From: Sporosarcina luteola | GTDB taxonomy: Bacteria; Bacillota; Bacilli; Bacillales_A; Planococcaceae | Reading direction: 5' to 3' | NCBI RefSeq assembly: GCF_023715535.1 | Contig: NZ_JAMBOI010000001.1 | Coordinates: 310,001 to 374,000 of the forward strand | Length of the DNA stretch: 64,000 nucleotides | Shown here: positions 35,398-44,569 of the stretch, piece by piece | Position numbering within the stretch: position 1 is the first letter of the stretch | Layout of the letters: every line of letters begins with the position of its first letter | Made by a program: the position numbers and the translations under genes | Notes under the pieces: model-generated | Databases searched by the model: none | What the model was told of the DNA's origin: nothing | What the model saw: the letters and a program-made list of their open reading frames with translations, nothing else

Positions 35398-36279
35398 ATG
35401 CTATTATTCCTAAACTTTTTTAATAAGAAAAAGAAAGAGAGCAAACCACAAATAGATACTGTAATCTCATCAAAACCAAAAAAGGCGAATCAACGAGTTA
35501 CTGCGGAGAGAATAGGTGAATTAGGGGAATACAAGATTAATATCCAACTCGATCAGCTGCCAAAGGACTGTCGCTACTTAAGCGATCTGCTCGTTAAAAA
35601 TCCTAAAGCCAAGTCGGGGTATTCCCAAATTGACCATGTGGTTTTAACTCCATACGGCATCTTTGTCATTGAAACTAAAAACTATCAGGGGACCATCTAT
35701 GGCGGGAAGGAGCGAAAAACGTGGTCGGTTAATGGAAAGTTCAAGATGATGAACCCTTTTATACAAAACTATGGGCATATAAAAGCATTAACATCATTTA
35801 TCGATGAGAAATACCATGACTTATTTATCTCCATGGTGTCTTTTACAAAACGCTGCACATTTAAAGTTGATGTGGATTATCGTAAAATAGCTTCCAAAGA
35901 ACTTATTGTGTATGACGTCGAGTTATCAGAGTTCATTCATCGGAAAGTCTCGGTATTGAAAATTCATCATAAAGAACCCCGGCTAACTGAAAGTGACATC
36001 TTAACAATTTCCAACGCCTTTTCAAATGCAAATATTACTGACCCAAAAGTAAGAGAGGATCATAACCGTCTATTAAATACACATGTTTCCGAAAAAAAGA
36101 CTGTCACAAGTTCTACGTGTTCAGTTTGTAATAAACCTGTTTCAGATAAAGTTGAAGCGTATTGTTTAGGAAACAATACATTCAAAGGTAAAATCTATTG
36201 CTATGAACATCAGAAGACAGTTCAAAAGCAGAATCAACTCATAATAATTTCAAAGTGCCAATGTCCGGAAAGGTCCTAA
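35398..36279 (+). CDS. NERD domain protein
   Basis: A 293-residue protein. The NERD domain (about 45-165) carries SQIDHVVLTPYGIFVIETKNYQGTIYG, here quoted for its D-x(9)-ExK nuclease-like core. A C-terminal Cys-rich part (CSVCNKPVSDKVEAYCLGNN, then YCYEHQ) looks like a zinc ribbon. NERD proteins are related to PD-(D/E)XK nucleases and occur in DNA-processing or defence settings. AAGGAGAAATTC precedes ATG 35398. The last residues CQCPERS and the stop are encoded by the REP at 36255-36304, so the original C-terminus is altered. A second NERD gene is at 59759-60709. Confidence 0.8.
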   Translation: MLLFLNFFNKKKKESKPQIDTVISSKPKKANQRVTAERIGELGEYKINIQLDQLPKDCRYLSDLLVKNPKAKSGYSQIDHVVLTPYGIFVIETKNYQGTIYGGKERKTWSVNGKFKMMNPFIQNYGHIKALTSFIDEKYHDLFISMVSFTKRCTFKVDVDYRKIASKELIVYDVELSEFIHRKVSVLKIHHKEPRLTESDILTISNAFSNANITDPKVREDHNRLLNTHVSEKKTVTSSTCSVCNKPVSDKVEAYCLGNNTFKGKIYCYEHQKTVQKQNQLIIISKCQCPERS

Positions 36280-36304
36280 ATTTAATAAGAACCTGGCACC
36301 GGTC
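36255..36304. repeat. REP palindrome overlapping the NERD gene 3' end
   Basis: GTGCCA, TCCGGAA, then AATTTAATAAGAACCTGGCACC align along the whole REP consensus with some decay. It encodes the CQCPERS tail and stop codon of the NERD protein. Confidence 0.7.
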
Positions 36305-36322
36305 AATCTACGCTCTTTCCCG

Positions 36323-36366
36323 ATCAGATTCTGAAACAATTATGAATTCAACGAGAACCGTGCGCT
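36323..36366. repeat. Decayed REP copy
   Basis: GATTCTGAAACAATTATGAA, then TTCAACGAGAACC. It retains the AATT core and one arm only. Confidence 0.55.
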
Positions 36367-36416
36367 CTAAATCAAGGACTTCTTGATAAGATGAAGATAA
36401 AAACGGAGTGATTTGG

Positions 36417-36964
36417 ATGGATTGTACAATTTGTGGAATCGCCCAGGTGCGCGTACAGTTCGACCGTCAGCCGCTTTGTATGGATTGCTATAATGCTGCG
36501 ATAGCGGGGGAGTTCGGGGCGGACTTCCCAAGCTGCCCAAAACATTTTCCGCGGACGATGTAAATGGCGTACAACGTATTTTTGAAGTCGAACGCCAGAT
36601 CATAGGTACAGCAATTTTGCTGACAACCCGCGAACGATGGGAACACGGCTATGAATTTGCAGTGGATGGAGAATTAGTTGCCGATCTACATACACTGTTC
36701 GACCAACTCAAAGAAAAGACCAAACGGCTGTCGAAGACTTATCTCGAAACAGGAGAGTGTCCAAGTGGCGAGCCCTATATCTCTGTCAAAGGCGAGCACT
36801 TGAAAGGCGTGCTATCCTATATTGAAACCAACAGCGAAGCACCTATCGTCATCTTAGATGGCAAACCATATACATGGAAAGAAGTCGGTCGTCTTTTGCA
36901 GGCATTTGGAGGCTATCAGGTAAAGATCGAAATGAAGGATTTGGCGGATGAGTGGGACGAATGA
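36417..36964 (+). pseudogene. Frameshifted zinc-ribbon protein gene
   Basis: ATG 36417 (GGAGTG upstream) starts MDCTICGIAQVRVQFDRQPL, with CTIC and CMDC metal-binding pairs. A change of frame near 36525-36530 (GACTTCCCAAG, a missing base) then leads into KLPKTFSADDVNGVQRIFEV and a 135-residue C-terminal domain ending MKDLADEWDE. Without the shift the product stops after 48 residues. The two halves together make a plausible 180-residue protein, so this is a recent -1 lesion or a sequencing error at a short C-run. Function unknown. Confidence 0.65.
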
Positions 36965-37005
36965 AATTGTATGTATAATTCTGCGTCAAATCCAAAATAG
37001 TCAAA

Positions 37006-37052
37006 GGTACCAGGTTCCGGAACAATTCTGAATTAAATGAGAACCTGGTACT
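37006..37052. repeat. REP palindrome, complete
   Basis: GGTACCAGGTTCCGGAAC, then AATTCTGAATT and GAGAACCTGGTAC. A full-length copy in the same orientation as 16732-16778. Confidence 0.85.
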
Positions 37053-37084
37053 CGAAATCTCTAAACAGTTGTTTCGAATACCCA

Positions 37085-37450
37085 CTAAAAATTATTTCTT
37101 TTTACATATTTTCTTCCATCCCATTCCAGTGTTTCTTGAACTTTAGTTGACCGCTTAAAAAAGTACCATTTTGTTGTATCGGTCTCCCCTAACGCCTCGT
37201 TGTACTCCTGTCTAAACACAAAATCCTTTTCATCTAAAAATAAGTCGGGATCATCCTCAGGAATTTCAACAACATATTTATATGTTGCTACTGACTCTAC
37301 TCCCTTCCCCCGAAATATTTCGTCTTCTGCAGTCGTTAAATAAACTACTAGCTGATTTACCGCACGATCATCTTCGCCATTGTGGCGATCATTTCCTTTC
37401 ATAGGATTTATAACTGATAATTTTAAGTACGAACTATGGTATAACCTCAT
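37085..37450 (-). CDS. Orphan 121-residue protein
   Basis: A soluble, acidic protein starting MRLYHSSYLKLSVINPMKGN, with conserved-looking segments AVNQLVVYLTTAEDEIF, YVVEIPEDDPDLFLDEKDFV and TDTTKWYFFKR. The MRxYHSS opening and the later LTT resemble small ADP-ribosyltransferase-like or toxin-like folds, but that is only an impression. AGGGGGGAGCTTC gives an excellent ribosome site before ATG 37450. It stands alone between a REP and a decayed region. Family not recognised. Confidence 0.6.
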   Translation of the reverse strand: MRLYHSSYLKLSVINPMKGNDRHNGEDDRAVNQLVVYLTTAEDEIFRGKGVESVATYKYVVEIPEDDPDLFLDEKDFVFRQEYNEALGETDTTKWYFFKRSTKVQETLEWDGRKYVKRNNF

Positions 37451-37902
37451 GAAGCTCCCCCCTAAAAGAATACTTTACCATATAAATAAGCTAGTTCATG
37501 CTTCGTTAAATGTCTTCAGTGTTTTTGATTAAGGCCACTGAAATGTACCACCTCTGCCCTCATTTTCACCTCAGAAGGACAACAAATGTACCAGCGAATG
37601 ACAAGTAGCTTACCACTTGCCTCTTGTAAAGAGACAGGGATAAAGAATATCGTGCATAAGAGACTTGGTGGAACAAGCCAACTACTGTATAACTAATGCA
37701 ATTTCGTTCCCAGCTCCGATAGGAGACCTTGTCTACCAATAAAGTGCAAAAACAGCCCCGCAGAGAATCCTCTCTACGGAGCTTACAGCACATAATTATT
37801 CTGAATTGTGTCGGTGCCTGGCACCAGACTTCAGACAAAGCACTTTTCCATCTTCATGGAGAGAGATAGATTATGTATGTATTTTGTAGTTCTAGTTCTT
37901 AG
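37451..37902. other. Intergenic region with a REP core
   Basis: No gene is supported here. The perfect palindrome GGTGCCTGGCACC is at 37813-37825 with an ATTCTGAATTG neighbour, a short REP remnant. Confidence 0.5.
37813..37825. repeat. Short REP core
   Basis: GGTGCCTGGCACC, a perfect 13-base palindrome, with an AATT-type inner remnant to its left. Confidence 0.7.
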
Positions 37903-38226
37903 TCAATGACGTTTATAACGCCGCCGCTTTTTATCAGTCTGAAACTCATGTATTAAACCAATTACGTTCTTAACCTTCCAAGCGGGACCACCTTTCCTTC
38001 TGGATGGAGGGGTGTAATAATAGTGGAATTCTGTTACCTCGCTCATTCGCGTATTTTCTACAAATTCTTTGCCAGCATATGTAATAGCACCTTGAGCCTT
38101 CACGATATTTTGTGGCACTTCATCATCGATAAGAGTTATGAGGTCAAATTCATACTGCAGCTGGAGTTGTTTAATCAAATACGCTGTTTCTGGATAGTTC
38201 CCCCAAATAATATGGTTTCTGAACAT
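37903..38226 (-). CDS. Orphan small protein, paralogue of the 12261-12545 gene
   Basis: A 107-residue protein beginning MFRNHIIWGNYPETAYLIKQ. It shares HIIWG.YPET, the ITYAG/S block, EFHYYYTPPSRR and AWKVKNV.GLIH with the 94-residue protein at 12261-12545, but carries an extra basic tail (QTDKKRRRYKRH). GGAAGAAG lies ten bases before ATG 38226. Two diverged copies on one window imply selection for function. Family unknown; the conserved aromatic run HYYY and the basic tail could suit nucleic-acid or ligand binding, which is speculation. Confidence 0.65.
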   Translation of the reverse strand: MFRNHIIWGNYPETAYLIKQLQLQYEFDLITLIDDEVPQNIVKAQGAITYAGKEFVENTRMSEVTEFHYYYTPPSRRKGGPAWKVKNVIGLIHEFQTDKKRRRYKRH

Positions 38227-38321
38227 AGATTATACTTCTTCCGTTTTTTACAGCTATTATATCATAATATAATAGTTTTTGGATAATTTAAAAATCAATT
38301 AATACAAATACTTCCAAAAAA

Positions 38322-38372
38322 ATAAAAGATAGCGACCGTACTCTTTGTAACGAGCACGGTCGCTATTTTCCG
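38322..38372. terminator. Bidirectional terminator-like hairpin
   Basis: GATAGCGACCGT and ACGGTCGCTATT pair around a 20-base centre containing the complementary ACTC/GAGC. A-rich and T-rich flanks lie on both sides. Confidence 0.7.
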
Positions 38373-38608
38373 CGTTTCCTATATGTTCCATATACTCGTG
38401 TGCTTTAGTGTTTTTCATTAAACTTCGTAAACGGCTTCATCACTTTTCAATCTATTACCCGCTAGCAAATGCTTCCTTAAAACTGCAATAACTCTCTCCT
38501 GCTCCTTCACCGTCATATTCGACCCTGACTGACGGCAAAAAAAGCGCTTCAGCAAACAACGGCTCACTCACTACACACCTTTGCCATGAGAATAAAATTA
38601 ATTGATTA

Positions 38609-38621
38609 GGTGCCTGGCACC
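38609..38621. repeat. Short REP core
   Basis: GGTGCCTGGCACC, identical to the core at 37813-37825. Confidence 0.7.
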
Positions 38622-38733
38622 ATACACTTAATGCCGTGTTTATTAATGTTTTCTCCCCATCAATAGGACAATCAGTAAGCCTTTCTCTTTTTCATCACCG
38701 GTTTAATAGAGTTGAAAACTGTATAATTGAAGA

Positions 38734-38780
38734 GCACAAGGTTATAGTATAATTCAGAATTAATTGAAAACCTAGTACCT
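38734..38780. repeat. Decayed REP copy
   Basis: CAAGGTTATAG, then AATTCAGAATTAATTGAAAA and CCTAGTACC. The inner AATT symmetry is kept, the outer arms are eroded. The rest of 38373-39002 holds no gene I can support. Confidence 0.55.
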
Positions 38781-39002
38781 GAAATCAGTATGGAACAATT
38801 ATTTTCACAGGAATACCTTCAAGAAGTTAAATCGTTTGAGTATGGTAACTATGGCGAGGATGTTTAAATGCTAACTTTTCATCATAATAATAGCCAAGCT
38901 ATTATATATTCAAGTAATACAAGCCAGGCTATCTACCAAACGATTGCTAGGCTTGTTCATTTCGACCCGGCACTATCCTGTTTTCTATAGGTCAAATAAA
39001 AG

Positions 39003-39050
39003 GGTACCAGGTTCTGGAACGATTCTGAATTCAATGGTAACCTGGTACCC
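39003..39050. repeat. REP palindrome, complete
   Basis: GGTACCAGGTTCTGGAAC, then GATTCTGAATTC and GGTAACCTGGTACC. It lies 56 bp beyond the stop of the last capsule gene and marks the locus edge. Confidence 0.85.
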
Positions 39051-39105
39051 GACATTAACTTTTTTATGTGATTGGGATGATACTCCCTTAATTCTGATCT
39101 ACCTG

Positions 39106-39642
39106 CTAAAGATATTCCTTTCCAACTATTTTGGAATCTAGCCATTCCGATGTCTTTCCAACTACTTTCGCGGGATTACCAACTACTATTGAATTATCAG
39201 GAATCTTACCTTTTACAACACTACATGCTCCTATCAATACGTTCTTACCAACCGTCGTTCCGGGTAGTAAAGAAACTCTTGCACCTATAAAAGTATTTTC
39301 ACCTATAGTAATCCCCTTCTTTATCACAAGTACCTTTTCAATATCTTTAATTATCTCAGTATTTTTATGGTCCAATGACTCTTTGATAGTATGCATAGAA
39401 CCATCATGTGTCAAAAACATTACCTCTCTAGAAATTGTCACATTATTATTTAGTGTTATTAAGGAATAATCACTACCATCGAAATACACATCACTGCTAA
39501 TAAAATTTGGTATTCCATTGATTTTCATCCCTACTTTTTTAAGATATTTCACATATGCATTTCTAAATAAAACTCCATTAAAATAGCTAATTTTTTTTAT
39601 TATTTCTCTTTCAATGACTTGTATTACTTTATTAGTTTTCAA
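39106..39642 (-). CDS. Left-handed beta-helix acetyltransferase
   Basis: A 178-residue acyltransferase with hexapeptide repeats (ITIGENTFIGARVSLLPGTTVGKNVLIGACSVV, quoted for its I-G-x4 pattern in parts) and the end motif VVGNPAKVVG. It resembles WecB/CapG-type serine or sugar O-acetyltransferases that decorate capsular polysaccharide. The start is TTG 39642 with AAAGGGGGATTTTTA. It is the last gene of the polysaccharide locus, 70 bp after the flippase. Confidence 0.85.
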   Translation of the reverse strand: MKTNKVIQVIEREIIKKISYFNGVLFRNAYVKYLKKVGMKINGIPNFISSDVYFDGSDYSLITLNNNVTISREVMFLTHDGSMHTIKESLDHKNTEIIKDIEKVLVIKKGITIGENTFIGARVSLLPGTTVGKNVLIGACSVVKGKIPDNSIVVGNPAKVVGKTSEWLDSKIVGKEYL

Positions 39643-39712
39643 TAAAAATCCCCCTTTTGTTTATTCCTTTTTTATTTCTCTGAGCTCTAAGATTTACAAT
39701 ATCATAGCTTTT

Positions 39713-40987
39713 TTATATTGTGATATTTTTTCCACTCAACTTAAATAATATCAATAAAAGCACAGAGTTGAACATCACATATAAACCCGAAATCATATTA
39801 AGGAAAGTATATATTGGTATATTAAAAGAAACCACTATAAAAAATATAAATACTTGGGTAGATAAAAGAATGGATTGAATTATTAATTCATACTTCTGTT
39901 TATTAGAGATTATAAATCCAGTTGTTAACGACTCGGAAATTAGCTTTATTCCAAACATGGGAGTAAGATATTGTATATAAATACCCGCTTCTCTCCACTC
40001 TTCTCCAAATATTCTAGAGAAAATAACTGGGCTTAAAAAGAAAATTAGGACCATTATTGGAATGACAATAGATACTAAAAAAAGAAATGTTTGCTTAAAC
40101 GTCTTTCTGTAATTTCCTAATTCTATAAACTCCTCATTAGCAGTAGTAAAATAGATCCTTGATATATTAGCACTTATTATTGCGAAAGGTAAGCCCAAGA
40201 TTCTATATGATAAAGAATATAATCCGAGTTGAAACGGTGAATATACTTTACCAATAAATAAATTTATTGTTGAATAAATTGATGTTATTATCAGAGTAGA
40301 AGTTGCGTTATAGATAGGTTGATTTTTTTCCTTTTTTGCTAAATTATAAATAAATCCCCATTTTATTCTTTTGATTTTATTGCGATGTCCCCTAACATCT
40401 GCTGATTGTCTAATAATACCAGATAATGATCCAAATAAATGAGATCCAATCATTCCAAGTACTCCGGTTTTTAGAACTCCTGCTAGCAGAAGAATACTGT
40501 TAGTAGTAAGTGATTTTGTGATTGTTACTATAGACATTAACTTATAAAGAGCCTTCTTATTATTATGTGCTAAAAGTACATTATTGGATCCATATGTCAT
40601 TAATAAAAAAATCGTTCCAACAATAAAAATAGCTCTTTCATTAAAAGTATAATCATGATTAAAAAAAACAAAAAATCCATACAGCAGGCCAAATATTATA
40701 CTCAAAAAAACAGATAGAAAAAAACATAACTTTATTAACGCATAAGTATCTTTCCGATTTCTCGCCGTAATAATTGACATATCATATTTCAAGCAAAGTA
40801 TTGGTCCAAACAACGACACTGCTGTCGTTATTAATGTATAAATACCAAATTCATATGGAGTGAATAGTCTTGTCGTTAACGGAGCAACTAGTATACTGAT
40901 TAGCTGAGCACCAATTGATCCCATTACTAATACGGAAAATGCCGATAAAAATCTATTACCTTTTATGATCCCCTTCAATTTATTCAT
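39713..40987 (-). CDS. Polysaccharide flippase (Wzx-like)
   Basis: A 424-residue polytopic membrane protein with about twelve helices of the MATE/Wzx type. MGSIGAQLISILVAPLTTRL, then LFTPYEFGIYTLITT, is the usual Wzx opening. It would flip undecaprenyl-linked repeat units across the membrane for polymerisation by the Wzy-like gene. I chose ATG 40987 with AAGGA ten bases upstream, immediately after the preceding gene's stop; the longer reading frame overlaps that gene. The coding sequence is very AT-rich, as usual for Wzx. Confidence 0.88.
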   Translation of the reverse strand: MNKLKGIIKGNRFLSAFSVLVMGSIGAQLISILVAPLTTRLFTPYEFGIYTLITTAVSLFGPILCLKYDMSIITARNRKDTYALIKLCFFLSVFLSIIFGLLYGFFVFFNHDYTFNERAIFIVGTIFLLMTYGSNNVLLAHNNKKALYKLMSIVTITKSLTTNSILLLAGVLKTGVLGMIGSHLFGSLSGIIRQSADVRGHRNKIKRIKWGFIYNLAKKEKNQPIYNATSTLIITSIYSTINLFIGKVYSPFQLGLYSLSYRILGLPFAIISANISRIYFTTANEEFIELGNYRKTFKQTFLFLVSIVIPIMVLIFFLSPVIFSRIFGEEWREAGIYIQYLTPMFGIKLISESLTTGFIISNKQKYELIIQSILLSTQVFIFFIVVSFNIPIYTFLNMISGLYVMFNSVLLLILFKLSGKNITI

Positions 40988-40988
40988 T

Positions 40989-42089
40989 TTAAACCATATC
41001 CTTGAATGAGTTTTTAATCTTACGAGCAGTATTTTCATTATATTTTTCAACTGATATGTTTTTCATATATATTTCTACATTTTCCTTATATTCACTCAAG
41101 TTCGTTGCTACTTTCATTATCCCTTTATAATAGAAATCATCGGCTTCTCCTATTTTCGCATTATCACAAAGTTGCTTTAAAGGAGGATTTTCAGTAGTAA
41201 CAATAGGGACTCCTTCACCTAAATACTCATAAATTTTTCCCGATGCACAATACTTATTATTTAAATCCAATTGATGATAGTTCACAATGCCAATATCAGC
41301 ATTACGAACAATATATCTGAGTTCGTTTAATGGGACTTTACTGATTAATTTAACATTTTTCAAGGAGTGTTTTTCGATAATGTCTTGTATTATTTTTTTA
41401 TCAGATTCCTCTCCACCCCCAATAATATATAATCCATAGTTTGAAGGTAGTTTACTCATTGCATTAACTAACTTATCAGTAGTTCTTAAAACTGAGATTC
41501 CACCTGTACTAACAATATTTATTTTATAATTAAAGTCATTGATATATTTTTCATCAAGAACTTTTGAATTAAATGATCCTTTCAAGGTTCTAATATTTTC
41601 AAAAACTAACGGTTTTTTTCTTAAATTAAATTTACTGAACATAATTTCAGATCTCTCATTATTAGCGCATAGAACAATGTTCGCTTTTTTCATCAATTTT
41701 GTTTCAAATTTACTGAATAACTTTCCAGAAATCGACTTAGCTTCTTCGTAGAAATATAGCTCTCTTACATCCTGAATTATACGTTTTGGTTTCAAAAGTT
41801 TATTGATAAGTAAAACAGGTATTGAAGCAAAAAAATTATCACATATTATAATATCAATACTTTTCATCTTTTTAGCTGTGATTAAAGAAGTGTATAAAAA
41901 TTTTAAATACAGAGATACTCCCATATACTTATGCTTTTTCTTAAGTATTATTTTTTCATTTTCCACATCACTTGGAGAAATACCGCATGAAACAAAAGTA
42001 ACTTCCCCTAAATGCTTCGAAAGTTCATAGAGTTCCGATAAGCGACCATCATATTCCCTTATTCCATAAGAAATCAATAAAACATTCAA
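40989..42089 (-). CDS. Glycosyltransferase, GT-B fold (family 4-like)
   Basis: About 366 residues. The N-terminal domain has ISYGIREYDGRLSELYELSK. The C-terminal donor domain has INIVSTGGISVLRTTDKLV, GLYIIGGGEESDK, LISKVPLNELRYIVRNADIG and GKIYEYLGEGVPIVTTEN, where EYLGEG is the nucleotide-sugar site. It adds a sugar to the lipid-linked repeat unit in the cytosol. GAAGGGAAGTCC favours the TTG start at 42089; a GTG at 42107 overlaps the upstream gene and lacks a site. Confidence 0.82.
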   Translation of the reverse strand: MNVLLISYGIREYDGRLSELYELSKHLGEVTFVSCGISPSDVENEKIILKKKHKYMGVSLYLKFLYTSLITAKKMKSIDIIICDNFFASIPVLLINKLLKPKRIIQDVRELYFYEEAKSISGKLFSKFETKLMKKANIVLCANNERSEIMFSKFNLRKKPLVFENIRTLKGSFNSKVLDEKYINDFNYKINIVSTGGISVLRTTDKLVNAMSKLPSNYGLYIIGGGEESDKKIIQDIIEKHSLKNVKLISKVPLNELRYIVRNADIGIVNYHQLDLNNKYCASGKIYEYLGEGVPIVTTENPPLKQLCDNAKIGEADDFYYKGIMKVATNLSEYKENVEIYMKNISVEKYNENTARKIKNSFKDMV

Positions 42090-42103
42090 GGACTTCCCTT
42101 CTT

Positions 42104-43546
42104 TCACATAACTTTTGAAGTCAAAACATTTCTATGTTTATTACTTCTTAATATAAGAGCAATTAAATACACCAACCCTACTGTGAAAAACATGTTCGTA
42201 GCAACACTTATCAAGGGGGGGGATGCAACAAATATATTAGTTGCAAATCTAACTAACATATAACTCAAAATATATTTTAATTCTAATGACCTTGTTCTAT
42301 CTATCCACTTTTCAAGCATGATGGAAATAAAAATATTAATACAAACAATAATCGGTGAAAATAGGATCCCGAAATATATATATCCATACCCCACAGCTGA
42401 TAATACATGACCACTTTCCATGTTATATCCATAAATATGAGTATTGAAAAACTCACTTGTCATAGTCATTTTTTCTTTAAGTAAAAAGTTAAAGCCAAAA
42501 GTAGATCTCCCAAAATCATAGAACAAATTAATAAGATTAAAACTATTGAATCGTCCTAAATCAACAGCAAAAGCAACATTTTGTGTACCAAAAAAATACG
42601 CCTGCAACATACTTGTATAATAGCCTATATCATTATCAGTTGAAGAAATTGCCTCTGTGTATGATCCGTAATAAAAAGCAGCAAAATGCTTATAAATAGT
42701 CATCATCATTAACACAAAAACTCCAACACCTATAATATATAAGACTACTTCCTTTTTGAACCTTTCAAATAGTTTCACTAAAATGAAAATAGAAACCAAC
42801 GCAGTATAAACTATTGCAGATCTTCTTTCCCCTACTATTATACCTACACTTAAAAGAGTGAATACAATAGTATAATAAAAATATAGTTTGTTCTTAGTTA
42901 TATTGTATTTCTTGCTACAATAACTACTCACCATTAAAAAAGAAAAAATTATACCCGTTATAATAATTTGTCTTAACAAGATCAAAAATGTTCCTTGTAT
43001 ATCCCCCGCCCTGTCCAAAGAATCAACAGATATAATAAAAAATTGAATTAAATCTCTTCCTACCGTTAAAAAGATGATAAAAGAGAGAACTATAAAGAGT
43101 AAATAAACATAACGATTACCAAATAACTTTAATTGATTATTTATTGTTGGTTTATTTAAATCTCTTTCCATAAGAAATCTAATTAGTATATACAGAAAAG
43201 AACTTGATATAAACAGTTCAAAAATAACTAATAAAATTGCAATCTCAATTGATTCTTGAGTTACAATAGAATAGGAAACACCGTTATATGTCCCCGAAAC
43301 AAAACTTAGTAGAGGGACTAATACATACCTCAACCAAGAAAGGGCTATAAAAAAATACAACGTGACCTTATATTTCTTAAATCTAATCATGGGTTTTAAT
43401 ATAAAGAGATAAATGAACAAATAAACAAACGGATGGAGCCATAATAATTCATAACCTTGCTGAATTTCTAATAAAGGTAATATGCCTATCACAATAGACA
43501 GCAAAGAAGAAATAATTATAACCAAATTGACTATACTCTTTATCAT
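42104..43546 (-). CDS. Polysaccharide polymerase (Wzy-like)
   Basis: A 480-residue membrane protein with about eleven helices and a large external loop (residues about 280-370: HFAAFYYGSYTEAISSTDND, then FNSFNLINLFYDFGRSTFGF). GERRSAIV resembles a conserved patch of O-antigen ligase/polymerase proteins. It would polymerise repeat units outside the membrane. ATG 43546 is taken; the GTG at 43561 is possible. No ribosome site is strong, consistent with the 1-kb decayed gap upstream that separates it from the rest of the locus. Confidence 0.72.
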   Translation of the reverse strand: MIKSIVNLVIIISSLLSIVIGILPLLEIQQGYELLWLHPFVYLFIYLFILKPMIRFKKYKVTLYFFIALSWLRYVLVPLLSFVSGTYNGVSYSIVTQESIEIAILLVIFELFISSSFLYILIRFLMERDLNKPTINNQLKLFGNRYVYLLFIVLSFIIFLTVGRDLIQFFIISVDSLDRAGDIQGTFLILLRQIIITGIIFSFLMVSSYCSKKYNITKNKLYFYYTIVFTLLSVGIIVGERRSAIVYTALVSIFILVKLFERFKKEVVLYIIGVGVFVLMMMTIYKHFAAFYYGSYTEAISSTDNDIGYYTSMLQAYFFGTQNVAFAVDLGRFNSFNLINLFYDFGRSTFGFNFLLKEKMTMTSEFFNTHIYGYNMESGHVLSAVGYGYIYFGILFSPIIVCINIFISIMLEKWIDRTRSLELKYILSYMLVRFATNIFVASPPLISVATNMFFTVGLVYLIALILRSNKHRNVLTSKVM

Positions 43547-44569
43547 AAAAAACCAACTCACTTATTCAAATTATTTGGATTGTCAAAACCAAACCGAACA
43601 AAGTTTAAAAGGTTTTAAATTTATAACTCAGCATTCGATGATTTTATTGTACTAATTAACGTAATTACTTAGTTCAAGCTGGCCTAGGCTGATAAAATTG
43701 CGACTGTTTCGCGAACTCTGTCTTAACGACATCAGACACTTACGCGATAATTTAATGCTCAAAACAAATTTGCTGTTATAATACGAGTAAGCGAAAAAAG
43801 GAATTATGTATCTGTATTTTTGTCAATCTTTAGAATCGTGAATTAATCGGTTATAGTGCTAGACAGACTTAGACTGCTGATCTTGTTTACAAAACCCAAT
43901 TAAGGGTTAACCGCGAAACGATTATGATGTTTTATACCAATCGCATCAGCGATTATATAAATTAGCTCATTGACGAAGTGTTAGAGACATTTGAAAATAC
44001 AAAGACCCATGAGGTATATATTAGTACGTGTGATAATGCCGTCAATGAGTCTTCATTTTTTACAGGATTTTCATTCACCTTTGACTAGAATGGTTTGAAT
44101 TGAGCCACTGTGTGATTTAGTTCCTGTATCATTCGACCGATACGACGTCTAGAAATACAAAAGTCCATTATTAAAAATCGTGTTTCATAATTATTTCGGC
44201 GTAAGTTAAAATATCAATATCATTAATAGACGTTGCCTCTCTTTGCAAATCTTGAGTAATTCAGCCTCTGGAGGCGTTCGGTTGCCACTTTCTTCAAATG
44301 AACCAGGTGCCAAGCTTGGTTTAAACCCATCTTCAAAATCACAGAAGCCGTTAGTTCATATTCTAAGATAATATTTATCTCTCGGTCCTGTTCTCATACC
44401 ACTTTACAATTTGACCGTTAATTTTTCGAGGAAGAGTTATCCCTGTTCTTTTTGGGTCTTCGTAAATTCCTCTATATTCTTTGGTTTTATTCTACTAGAC
44501 CACAACTTTTTTTACTTTCTAATAATAAATCTAATCCAGTCTCTTTCTAACTCTCAAACTTTATAAGAT
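43547..44569. other. Decayed 1-kb gap inside the polysaccharide locus
   Basis: No intact gene. The stretch near 43930-44087 reads MMFYTNRISDYIN, stop, then LIDEVLETFENTKTHEVYI and a further stop, as from a dead gene of unknown family. A short REP core lies at 44301-44322. It probably marks a lost gene or insertion. Confidence 0.5.
44301..44322. repeat. Short REP-like palindrome
   Basis: AACCAGGTGCCAAGCTTGGTT keeps the CCAGGTGCC arm and a CAAGCTTG centre. Confidence 0.5.

Noticed and set aside
37566..37838. Minus-strand 90-codon frame
   Set aside because: It crosses a REP core, has no start signals, and its composition is not protein-like.
38400..38600. Minus-strand 32-codon frame beginning MTVKEQERVIAVLRKHLLAG
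   Set aside because: It looks protein-like but is too short to identify and lacks a supporting neighbour; it may be a gene relic.
38944..39145. Short frames on both strands near the last capsule gene
   Set aside because: Both are translations of the REP palindrome at 39003-39050.
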